Assembly: GCA_031273735.1 (NCBI GenBank)
Contig: JAISRI010000131.1
Location: forward strand, 1 to 5,775
DNA: 5,775 nucleotides
Source of the DNA: Helicobacteraceae bacterium
GTDB lineage: Bacteria; Campylobacterota; Campylobacteria; Campylobacterales; SZUA-545
Direction of reading: 5' to 3'
Shown here: piece by piece, positions 1-5,731 of the stretch
How the letters are laid out: every line of letters begins with the position of its first letter
How positions within the stretch are numbered: position 1 is the stretch's first letter
Made by a program: the position numbers and the translations under genes
Notes under the pieces: model-generated
The model's database searches: none
Told to the model about the DNA's origin: nothing
What the model saw: only the letters and a program-made list of their open reading frames with translations

Positions 1-1569
1 AAAAGCGGGCTTCAAATAACGCCTAATCAAGTTAATTTCGGTTCGATCGCGGTTTCGTTAAGCAAAGAGCAAAATATCACGATTAAAAATATGTATTCCG
101 ACGCGGCGATTTTGGACGCTTTTGCGTTAAGCGACGATCAGAACTTTACGATCGCGAATAATTATTGCGGAGGATCGCTTGCGACGCAAGGAGAGTGCAA
201 CGTTTCGATCGTCTTTAATCCGCAAGATACGGGAGCGATTAGCGGCGTTTTAACTTTTAACGATACGCAAGTCGCTCATACGCCGTCGTATTCGATTAAC
301 TTAAGCGCAAACGCTACGCCGCCGCCCTACGGCGTTATCGATCTAAGCGGCGCTCCTTTAACGACCGTTATTAGCGCTACGTCGATCGGAAATTTTTATA
401 GCGGCGATATAACGCTTCACAACGCGGGCGCGGGCGCTTTAAGCGTTTCGATCGCGCCAAACGGAGGGAACGCGGCGCTTTTTGGCGTTGCGGATTCGAC
501 GTGCGGCGCTAGCGTCGCTATCGGCGGTTCGTGCGCGTTCAAAGTTAGATTTTCGCCTACGGCGCTTGGAGTATACGAAACAAATATCACGATAAGAAAT
601 ATGGACGCGCTCCACCCGCAGGAGTTTAATCTGAGCGTCAGTGGCGAAGCTACCGCCTCCGCGCCGCTGACGATCGCGAGTTACGACACGGCTATTTCGG
701 GGCTAACCGTTAATTTTAGCGTAAGCGCGACGGGCGGAAATTCGCCATATAGCTACGAATGGGATTTTGGCGACGGTATTACGAGCGCGGGCGCGAACGT
801 CTCTCACACATTTAATTCAAGCGGCGCAAAAGAGATCAACGTTACCGTAACCGATTCGAGCGGATCGAGCGCCGCGCAAACGATAAACGTTACGCTTCAT
901 ATCGCGATGGGCGCTACTTGGTCGCCGCATCCGTCCTCTGGCGTCGCGTCGCTTGACGTAATCTTTAGCGGGACGATCGCGGGCGCAAGCGCGCCTTGGA
1001 CGCTCAAATGGGATTTTGGCGACGGATCGCCCGCAGAAACCGAAACCGTCTCTACGCCCTCCTTTTCAAAATCGCATATTTTTAACCAAGCGGGCGGCTA
1101 CCAAACGACGCTAACGATAAGCTCGCATGGCGATAGCGTCGTTTTATCCGCGCTGATCGACGTTCGGCAAAACTCGGCGGGCGACGGCGGTTATTGGATT
1201 GCGGGAGATTCTCGAAAATCGGGCGAAGACGACGGCTACTGCTTTATCGCTACGGCGGCTTACGGATCGTATCTTGCGCCGGAGGTTAAGGAGCTACGTT
1301 TATTCCGCGATAATTGGCTTCTAACAAATAAAATACCCTTTGGCGAGCGGCTCGTGGCGGCTTACTATCGTTTAAGTCCGCCGATCGCGGATTTTATTAG
1401 AGAAAACGACGGCTTGCGAACGCTTACGCGCTATCTTTTAACGCCGATCGTATATCTTGTAAAATATCCGATCTTAATTATGCTCGCGCCGCTTGTATTT
1501 TTTATTATAAACCGCCGCCGCAAAATATACGAGTTAATATACGGCAAAACCTATGATTTAGGAGGTTGA
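1..1569 (+). CDS. Modular surface/periplasmic protein with ASH-like, PKD and CFI-box C-terminal domains (5' partial)
   Basis: The reading frame is open from base 1, so the start lies upstream; ATG at 91 falls inside a beta-sandwich domain and is not the start. Counting from base 1, 522 residues are visible. Residues 1-106 and 112-217 are two ASH/choice-of-anchor-D-like domains, each with a C-x9-C pair (C56/C66, C168/C178) followed by a VxFxP-type strand. Residues about 222-299 and 303-389 are PKD domains with WDFGDG at 254-259 and 337-342. After a Gly/Asp-rich linker comes CFIATAAYGS (414-423) and an LRxFRD...YYxxSP region, the signature of the CFI-box C-terminal domain. A hydrophobic stretch (about 479-503) ends in NRRRK, suggesting membrane anchoring with a short cytoplasmic tail. 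PKD and ASH domains usually serve in extracytoplasmic adhesion or assembly; the paired cysteines suit an oxidising compartment. Partner and exact role are unknown. The signal peptide, if any, is outside the window. Confidence 0.85.
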   Translation, partial: KSGLQITPNQVNFGSIAVSLSKEQNITIKNMYSDAAILDAFALSDDQNFTIANNYCGGSLATQGECNVSIVFNPQDTGAISGVLTFNDTQVAHTPSYSINLSANATPPPYGVIDLSGAPLTTVISATSIGNFYSGDITLHNAGAGALSVSIAPNGGNAALFGVADSTCGASVAIGGSCAFKVRFSPTALGVYETNITIRNMDALHPQEFNLSVSGEATASAPLTIASYDTAISGLTVNFSVSATGGNSPYSYEWDFGDGITSAGANVSHTFNSSGAKEINVTVTDSSGSSAAQTINVTLHIAMGATWSPHPSSGVASLDVIFSGTIAGASAPWTLKWDFGDGSPAETETVSTPSFSKSHIFNQAGGYQTTLTISSHGDSVVLSALIDVRQNSAGDGGYWIAGDSRKSGEDDGYCFIATAAYGSYLAPEVKELRLFRDNWLLTNKIPFGERLVAAYYRLSPPIADFIRENDGLRTLTRYLLTPIVYLVKYPILIMLAPLVFFIINRRRKIYELIYGKTYDLGG

Positions 1570-1574
1570 TTACG

Positions 1575-1598
1575 GCAAATTAACCCTCTTAATTTTGC
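1575..1598 (+). other. Weak AT-rich hairpin between the CFI-box gene and glgA
   Basis: GCAAATTAA (1575-1583) faces TTAATTTTGC (1589-1598) across a 5-base loop with one bulged base. Only two GC pairs support it and no T-tract follows, so a working intrinsic terminator is unlikely. The 50-bp gap has no clear -10 box, so glgA may be read through from upstream. Confidence 0.25.
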
Positions 1599-1610
1599 GA
1601 CTAAGAAAGC

Positions 1611-1616
1611 GAGGAG
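1611..1616 (+). promoter_or_regulatory. Shine-Dalgarno of glgA, close to the start
   Basis: GAGGAG ends only 3 bases before the ATG at 1620, tighter than the usual 5-9. The start is still preferred because the protein then begins in register with other GlgA proteins, with KTGGL at residues 18-22, and the next in-frame ATG would remove that motif. Confidence 0.6.
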
Positions 1617-1619
1617 ATT

Positions 1620-3101
1620 ATGCAAAAGTTAGATATATTATTTGTAGCGAGCGAATGTTATCCGTTTTCAAAAACGGGCGGGCTTGCCGACGTAGTAGGC
1701 GCTCTGCCAAAGTTTCTAAAAAAGCTAGGGCATAACGTTATAATCGTTACGCCGCGCTACTACGCGATCGACCGCGCAAAACTGAAAAAACTACCCGCGC
1801 CGCTTGGCGTTCCTATGGGTATTATAGGCGAGCTGTGGTGCGGTATTTACGAAGGAGTTTTGCCCAGTTCGGACGTTCCCGTCTATTTTATCGATTACGA
1901 GCTTTTTTTCGGGCGCGAAACTCTTTATAACGACGCGAACGGCATTGGTTTTATGGACAACGATAATCGCTTTGTTTTCCTTTCTCGCGCCGCTATGCAG
2001 CTATGCAAGGCGATTGATTTTCGCCCGCGTATATTGCATACGCACGATTGGCATACTTCGGCGGCAAATCTATTTTTAACCACGATCTATGCGAACGACG
2101 AACATTTTAAGCGTTGCGCGTCGATTCTCACAATTCATAATATGCAGTATCAAGGCGAGTTTTACGGCGGACTTATGAACGTGCTAGACGTTGGCTGGGA
2201 ACATTTTAATTTCCGCGAAGTCGAAATGAACGACAAGGTTAATCTATTAAAGGCGGGCATAACCCACGCGACGATGATTAGCGCGGTTAGTCCCAAATAC
2301 TCGCAAGAGATCTTAACGCCGGAGTTTGGCTATAAACTCGAGGCGACGCTAAGAACTCGCGCAAACGATCTATGGGGGATCTTAAACGGCGTGGATACCG
2401 ACGAGTGGAATCCGAAAACCGATAAGTTTTTGCCCTTTAATTACGACGCGGATCATTTAGATAATAAACTTAAAATTAAACGAGCGTTGCAAGCGGAGGT
2501 CGGTTTGCCAAAACGCGACGTTCCGCTAATAGCGATCGTCAGTCGTCTTGTCAAGCAAAAAGGGATCGACGTTGTAGCGGAGGCGATTCACCGTCTCTTG
2601 GATATGGATATTCAGATCGTTCTATTAGGAAACGGCGAGATTTGGACGCACTTTTATTTCGGCGATATTACGAGCTTGTATCCAAAAAAGTTTGCGTGTA
2701 TAATAGGGTTTGATTCCGCGCTATCTCATAGGATCGAGGCGGGAGCGGATTTGTTTTTGATGCCTTCGCGTTTCGAGCCGTGCGGACTTAATCAGATGTA
2801 TAGCCAGCTTTACGGAACGCTTCCGATTGTGCATGGCGTGGGCGGGTTGGAGGATAGCGTGCAAAATTACGACGAGCAAACTAGCGAGGGAACGGGCTTT
2901 AAGTTTTACGGACTGAACGCGAAAAACCTCGTTAATACGGTCGGTTGGGCGGTTTATACGTGGTATAACCAAAAGAAACGCTTCAAAACTATGCAAAAAC
3001 GCGCTATGCGGCTGGATTACTCGTGGAAGCGTTCGGCAAAAACATACGAGGCGTTATATTTTGAGGCGCTAAAACGGGCGCAAAAACTTAAAAATAACTG
3101 A
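1620..3101 (+). CDS. glgA: Glycogen synthase (ADP-glucose:1,4-alpha-glucan glucosyltransferase, GT5)
   Basis: GlgA adds glucose from ADP-glucose to the non-reducing end of an alpha-1,4-glucan in cytoplasmic glycogen synthesis. The 493 residues match the usual bacterial length (about 480). The N-terminal GT5 half opens with a short beta strand and K18-T-G-G-L, the sugar-nucleotide binding loop, and carries HTHDWHT at 140-146. The C-terminal Rossmann half has SRLVKQKG at 308-315, whose R309 and K314 correspond by position to the phosphate-contacting Arg/Lys of E. coli GlgA, and SRFEPCGL at 383-390, where E386 is the expected catalytic-site glutamate. The following GVGGLEDSV segment is also typical. 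No key motif is missing. No glgB, glgC or glgP lies nearby, so the rest of the pathway must be elsewhere. The gene holds only two CGATCG hexamers, far fewer per kb than most neighbours. Family assignment is firm; the alternative, a starch-synthase-type homolog, is the same family and reaction. Confidence 0.96.
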   Translation: MQKLDILFVASECYPFSKTGGLADVVGALPKFLKKLGHNVIIVTPRYYAIDRAKLKKLPAPLGVPMGIIGELWCGIYEGVLPSSDVPVYFIDYELFFGRETLYNDANGIGFMDNDNRFVFLSRAAMQLCKAIDFRPRILHTHDWHTSAANLFLTTIYANDEHFKRCASILTIHNMQYQGEFYGGLMNVLDVGWEHFNFREVEMNDKVNLLKAGITHATMISAVSPKYSQEILTPEFGYKLEATLRTRANDLWGILNGVDTDEWNPKTDKFLPFNYDADHLDNKLKIKRALQAEVGLPKRDVPLIAIVSRLVKQKGIDVVAEAIHRLLDMDIQIVLLGNGEIWTHFYFGDITSLYPKKFACIIGFDSALSHRIEAGADLFLMPSRFEPCGLNQMYSQLYGTLPIVHGVGGLEDSVQNYDEQTSEGTGFKFYGLNAKNLVNTVGWAVYTWYNQKKRFKTMQKRAMRLDYSWKRSAKTYEALYFEALKRAQKLKNN

Positions 3102-3105
3102 AATT

Positions 3106-3141
3106 AAAAATTGCGGCTTTTTTGACAAGCGCCATTTTTTT
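3106..3141 (+). terminator. Candidate intrinsic terminator of glgA
   Basis: Just after the glgA stop, GCGGCTT (3113-3119, one G bulged) pairs with AAGCGC (3127-3132) around a 7-base loop. An A-run (3106-3110) on the left can extend the stem into the run of seven T (3135-3141) after one mismatch. A GC-containing stem followed directly by a T-run is the classical layout, although the stem is short and imperfect. Confidence 0.5.
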
Positions 3142-3153
3142 AATCAAATTTTT

Positions 3154-3186
3154 AGAATAAGACCGCTATAATCGCGGTTTTATTTT
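3154..3186 (+). promoter_or_regulatory. Probable dksA promoter: TATAAT -10 box inside a dyad
   Basis: A perfect TATAAT lies at 3167-3172, 40 bp before the dksA start. No -35 box sits at the right distance, but T-rich blocks at 3135-3141 and 3149-3153 precede it, as in the housekeeping promoters of Campylobacter and Helicobacter. The -10 box fills the loop of an inverted repeat: 3154-3166 pairs with 3174-3186 over 13 positions, two of them G-T, with the core ACCGC/GCGGT. The dyad could be an operator, or, because the right arm runs into TTTTATTTT, an additional terminator for transcripts from glgA. Both roles are inferred. Confidence 0.6.
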
Positions 3187-3211
3187 CTGAGGCTTTACAA
3201 GGAAGTTTTTA

Positions 3212-3601
3212 ATGAGATTACGAGAAATTCAAAGATTAACAAAGGTTCTTTTAGCCAGAAAAGATCAGATTGAACGCAACCTAAACGGAGTTGTCGAAGA
3301 GGCGGTAAGCGCGGCGCAATCCGAGATTAACGACGAGGCGGACGTAGCCGCGATCAGCGTTGGAGCGCAAACCGACGCGGCGATCGGCGAGCAACAGCTT
3401 AAAGAGCTTAAAGAGATTGAACACGCCCTCTCAAAAGTCTCCAGCGGAAACTTCGGCGTTTGCGAAATGTGCGGAGAAAAGATCGGTTTGGATCGAATGC
3501 GCGTCAAACCGCACGCTCGATACTGCATAGTTTGCCGCGAAGCCTACGAGAAAAATTACAGCGAAGAGCGCGTAAATCACAGCGGATTCGTCCGCGTTTA
3601 G
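3212..3601 (+). CDS. dksA: DksA/TraR-family RNA polymerase-binding transcription factor
   Basis: DksA-type proteins enter the RNA polymerase secondary channel and, usually with ppGpp, alter initiation at rRNA and biosynthesis promoters. The 129-residue product has the full layout: helical coiled-coil arms (about 1-38 and 55-78), a tip with D41-E-A-D44-V-A46 matching the functional DxxDxA motif of E. coli DksA, and a C4 zinc finger C84-x2-C87 and C105-x2-C108. It is shorter than E. coli DksA (151 residues), close to the short Campylobacterota form. The ATG at 3212 is supported by AAGGA at 3199-3203, 8 bases upstream. It has its own -10 box at 3167 and sits 9 bases upstream of pseF in the same frame, so it probably leads a dksA-pseF-pseG transcript. 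A more general TraR/DksA paralogue cannot be excluded, but the tip motif and all four cysteines favour a functional DksA. Confidence 0.9.
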   Translation: MRLREIQRLTKVLLARKDQIERNLNGVVEEAVSAAQSEINDEADVAAISVGAQTDAAIGEQQLKELKEIEHALSKVSSGNFGVCEMCGEKIGLDRMRVKPHARYCIVCREAYEKNYSEERVNHSGFVRV

Positions 3602-3610
3602 CGCGTACGT

Positions 3611-4282
3611 ATGAAAGCTATTGCCGTTATCCCCGCGAGAGGCGGCAGCAAGCGAATCGAACGTAAGAATATTCGCGATTTTTGCGGCAAGCCGATTATC
3701 GCCTATTCGATCGAAGCGGCGCTGGAGGCTAAGATTTTTGACCGCGTTATCGTTTCAACGGACGATCTAGAGATCTCGGACGTTGCGCGGCGTTTTGGCG
3801 CGGAGGTTCCCTTTTTGCGCCCCAAAGAGCTGTGCGACGATTTTACGGGAGTCGTTCCCGTCGTCGCCCACGCGATCGGGGCGCTTGGCGGCGCGGACGC
3901 GGCGTGCCTTATCTACGCCACCGCGCCTTTTATTACCGCCTCCGATCTGCGCGAAGCGAAAAACGCGCTGAAAGATAACGATTACGTTTTGTCGATCGCC
4001 TCTTTTGAAGCGCCGATCTTTCGCGCCCTTAAAATGGATTCAAACGGCAAGATCGCTTCGATCTGGCGCGAATACGAACAAGTTCGATCGCAGGATCTGC
4101 CAAGCGCTTACCACGACGCGGCGCACTTTTGCTTCGGGCGATCGGGCGCGTTTTTGCAAGGGCTCTCGATCTTTAATTCGCGAGCGATCGGTTTTGAGAT
4201 CGACAAAAAGCGCGTTCAGGATATAGATACCAAAAGCGATTGGAGTCGCGCCGAAGCGATGTTTAGGGCGCGGTTTTGTTAA
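3611..4282 (+). CDS. pseF: Pseudaminic acid cytidylyltransferase (CMP-pseudaminic acid synthetase)
   Basis: PseF activates pseudaminic acid with CTP, giving CMP-pseudaminic acid, the donor for flagellin or surface glycosylation; it acts in the cytoplasm as the last synthesis step. The 223 residues fit the family (about 230). The nucleotide-binding signature P8-A-R-G-G-S-K-R-I16, continuing to K19-N20, opens the protein. STDD follows at 49-52, and the PseF-like DLPSAYHDAAHF segment has Y167-H168-D169. It resembles PseF more than NeuA (sialic acid) by the KRI-x-RKN opening and the YHD region, though residue 17 is Glu where Pro is common. Start: ATG at 3611 directly begins the conserved strand. 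Only three sense codons separate it from the in-frame dksA stop, and no Shine-Dalgarno is visible, which suggests translational coupling. Its end overlaps pseG by 7 nt. A KDO or legionaminic acid cytidylyltransferase is a less likely alternative, because pseG is adjacent. Confidence 0.92.
   Translation: MKAIAVIPARGGSKRIERKNIRDFCGKPIIAYSIEAALEAKIFDRVIVSTDDLEISDVARRFGAEVPFLRPKELCDDFTGVVPVVAHAIGALGGADAACLIYATAPFITASDLREAKNALKDNDYVLSIASFEAPIFRALKMDSNGKIASIWREYEQVRSQDLPSAYHDAAHFCFGRSGAFLQGLSIFNSRAIGFEIDKKRVQDIDTKSDWSRAEAMFRARFC
4265..4268 (+). promoter_or_regulatory. Shine-Dalgarno deciding the TTG start of pseG
   Basis: AGGG lies 7 bases before TTG at 4276. An in-frame TAG at 4264-4266 closes the frame upstream, and only GGC, GCG, GTT, TTG, TTA and ATA codons lie between it and the conserved N-terminal strand, so TTG is the only usual start codon available. 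Confidence 0.55.
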
Positions 4283-5337
4283 TAGCGATTCGCGTCGATA
4301 GCTCCGATTCGATCGGCTTTGGACATCTAGCGCGGACGCTAAATATCGCGCTGGAGTTGCGATCGCGCTCCCATAAGGTCTATTTTATCTGCCGCGATCT
4401 AAACGCGAACGGCTGCGCGTGGATAGAATCGGCGGGTTTCGAGATTATCGGGCTACCGCGCCCCAAAAAGATTTTCGCGCCAAAAAATCCGCGTCCAAAG
4501 CATCTAGCTTGGCTCGGCGTTTCTTTGCGAGAGGAGATCGCGGATAGCCAAAGGGCGCTGGAGGGAGTTAAGATCGTCGATTGGCTCGCGATCGATTCCT
4601 ACGCGCTTGATCGCCGCTACGAACGCGCTATGAGACCTTACTGCCGCAAGATTGCCGTTTTGGACGATCTTGCCGATCGCCCGCACGATTGCGATCTGAT
4701 AATAGACGGCGCGTTTGGGCGCGATATAGAGGACTACAAAACGCTAGTAGGTAAAAAGAGCGAAAAACTTTTCGGCGTAGATTATATGCCTTTGCGGCGC
4801 GATTTTGCCTCTTTTCGCTCCCTCGCTATGCCGCGCCGTTTTCCGCCGCGCGGAATATTGGTCGCTATGGGCGGAATCGACGCGAAAAATCTAACCGGCG
4901 AGGCGTTAAAAGCGATCGCGAATAGCGCCTTTAGAAGCGCCTCGATCGTCGTCGTTTTAAGCTCCTTTGCGCCTTTTATCGCGCAAAACCAAAAGCTGGG
5001 AAGCGATCTGAATCTTGCGATCGATTGGCAAATCGACGCGCCGAATATGCCGTTTTTGATCGCTTCGGCGGATTTAGGCGTAGGCGCGGCGGGCGTAGGG
5101 GCGTATGAACGCGCCTGCCTTGGGCTTGCGAGCGTTACGACTCTCGCGGCGGCTAATCAGCGCGAAAATCTTACGCGGCTCGGCTCGATCGGCGCGGTTA
5201 TCAAAACGGAATCGATAGGCGAAGCGTTAGAGCGGCTAGACGAAAGGAGCGTTAGAGCTTGCGAACGATCGGCGTTTGCAACGTGCGACGCTTTGGGCGT
5301 TTTAAGAATCTGCGACGCGCTTGAAAGATTGCGCTAA
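4276..5337 (+). CDS. pseG: UDP-2,4-diacetamido-2,4,6-trideoxy-beta-L-altropyranose hydrolase
   Basis: PseG removes UDP from the 2,4-diacetamido-trideoxy-altrose nucleotide, freeing the sugar that PseI condenses with phosphoenolpyruvate to make pseudaminic acid. It has a GT-B, MurG-like fold. The N-terminus carries R6-V-D8-S and G14-F-G16-H17; H17 matches the catalytic histidine described for Campylobacter jejuni PseG. The C-terminal half has M198-G-G-I-D-A-K-N-L-T207 and a glycine-rich loop G268-V-G-A-A-G-V-G275 followed by Y277-E278-R, equivalent to the family's UDP-binding AGG...WE segment. The 353 residues are longer than C. jejuni PseG (about 274) but within the longer form found in many bacteria. 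It starts with TTG, overlaps pseF by 7 nt and is surely co-expressed with it. No transferase (PseH-type) domain is fused at the C-terminus. No T-tract terminator follows; repeats begin about 20 bp after the stop. Confidence 0.9.
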   Translation: MLIAIRVDSSDSIGFGHLARTLNIALELRSRSHKVYFICRDLNANGCAWIESAGFEIIGLPRPKKIFAPKNPRPKHLAWLGVSLREEIADSQRALEGVKIVDWLAIDSYALDRRYERAMRPYCRKIAVLDDLADRPHDCDLIIDGAFGRDIEDYKTLVGKKSEKLFGVDYMPLRRDFASFRSLAMPRRFPPRGILVAMGGIDAKNLTGEALKAIANSAFRSASIVVVLSSFAPFIAQNQKLGSDLNLAIDWQIDAPNMPFLIASADLGVGAAGVGAYERACLGLASVTTLAAANQRENLTRLGSIGAVIKTESIGEALERLDERSVRACERSAFATCDALGVLRICDALERLR

Positions 5338-5358
5338 GTCGGTAAATCGCGCAACGCC

Positions 5359-5376
5359 GCGTAGGCTGGAATCCAA
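5359..5376 (-). repeat. Degenerate half of the palindromic core
   Basis: The 18 bases GCGTAGGCTGGAATCCAA match the reverse complement of 5648-5665 at 16 of 18 positions. It is an isolated half-core with no partner GTCATTCC arm, so it looks like a decayed copy or a separate half-site. Confidence 0.6.
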
Positions 5377-5406
5377 TACCAAAAACTTAATATATTCAAA
5401 AGTCTT

Positions 5407-5428
5407 ACGCATTTGTAAAACCTACGCA
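5407..5428 (+). repeat. Flank module, copy 1 (inverted relative to copy 3)
   Basis: Twenty-two bases beginning ACGCATTTGTAAAACC match the reverse complement of 5699-5720 with one mismatch. Similarity continues more weakly inward and becomes exact again at GTCATTCCCGCG, so 5407-5465 and 5663-5720 form roughly 58-bp imperfect inverted repeats. Confidence 0.8.
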
Positions 5429-5453
5429 TCTATAGGCAAATCCATCGCATTCG

Positions 5454-5584
5454 GTCATTCCCGCGACGAAGCGGCAGGCTGTCCCCCAAGCCGTCAGTCC
5501 TACGCGCCTACGCTCCTCCACTCCGTTGCGGAGCGGGTTCGGCGCTGTTTCGCGCCTCATCGCGGAGGAAGGCGGGAATCCAAA
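5454..5584 (+). repeat. Palindromic core, copy 1, expanded form
   Basis: The left arm GTCATTCCCGCG (5454-5465) and the right arm ending GGCGGGAATCCAAA (5571-5584) share an exact 8-bp stem, ATTCCCGC (5457-5464) with GCGGGAAT (5572-5579). In compact copy 2 only 4 bases separate the arms; here 107 do. The interior holds further small stems, including CTCCG-ttg-CGGAG at 5521-5533. The right arm with its inner flank (5559-5584) recurs inverted at 5732-5757 with one mismatch in 26. Confidence 0.75.
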
Positions 5585-5612
5585 TAGCGCGAAGCGCTGA
5601 TCTTACTGATTA

Positions 5613-5633
5613 TGCGTAGGTCTTAAATACGCG
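5613..5633 (-). repeat. Flank module, copy 2 (degenerate)
   Basis: TGCGTAGGTCTTAAATACGC aligns with the reverse complement of copy 1 with a 2-base gap and two substitutions. It lies between core copies 1 and 2 in the same orientation as copy 3. Its right half also takes part in a stem, AAATACG (5625-5631) with CGTATTT (5643-5649). Confidence 0.6.
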
Positions 5634-5646
5634 CGGCTACGCCGTA

Positions 5647-5674
5647 TTTGGATTCTCGCCTACGCGGGAATGAC
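5647..5674 (-). repeat. Palindromic core, copy 2, compact form
   Basis: ATTCTCGC (5652-5659) pairs with GCGGGAAT (5664-5671) over 8 bp including one G-T, with loop CTAC. It reads TTTGGATT...GAATGAC on the + strand, so it is inverted relative to copy 1. The layout recalls the ATTCCC-N8-GGGAAT dRS3 repeats of Neisseria, a resemblance of form only. Confidence 0.75.
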
Positions 5675-5698
5675 GCAGTTGCAGATTTTGCGGGTAAA

Positions 5699-5720
5699 TG
5701 CGCAGGTTTTACAAATGCGT
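5699..5720 (-). repeat. Flank module, copy 3
   Basis: This is the inverted partner of 5407-5428, matching at 21 of 22 positions, and it stands 11 bases before core copy 3. It could close a 314-bp element (5407-5720). No obvious flanking target duplication is seen. Confidence 0.8.
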
Positions 5721-5731
5721 TGGATTTATTG

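Noticed and set aside
91..93. ATG at 91 as the start of the first gene
   Set aside because: The frame is open back to base 1 and encodes the first strands of the same ASH-like domain (N-Q-V-N-F-G-S), so the gene begins upstream of the window.
2721..2996. Antisense open frame within glgA
   Set aside because: It lies wholly opposite conserved GlgA sequence and its product has no recognisable domain; the same reasoning removes the antisense frames at 3265-3528 and 4504-4686.
3122..3172. Consensus TTGACA (3122-3127) with TATAAT (3167-3172) as a classical sigma-70 promoter
   Set aside because: The gap is 39 bases instead of about 17, and the TTGACA lies within the loop and stem of the candidate glgA terminator. 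The -10 box alone is kept.
3460..4226. Small + strand frames at 3460-3666, 3783-3971 and 4005-4226
   Set aside because: They are out-of-frame shadows of dksA and pseF, arginine-rich from NCG-heavy DNA, with no start signals.
5321..5587. 88-residue open frame overlapping the pseG end and the repeats
   Set aside because: It overlaps pseG and is built mostly from palindromic repeat DNA, has no ribosome binding site and shows no recognisable protein motif.
5407..5720. Complete insertion sequence
   Set aside because: The inverted repeats enclose only about 200 bp with no transposase frame and no visible target-site duplication; at most a non-autonomous element.
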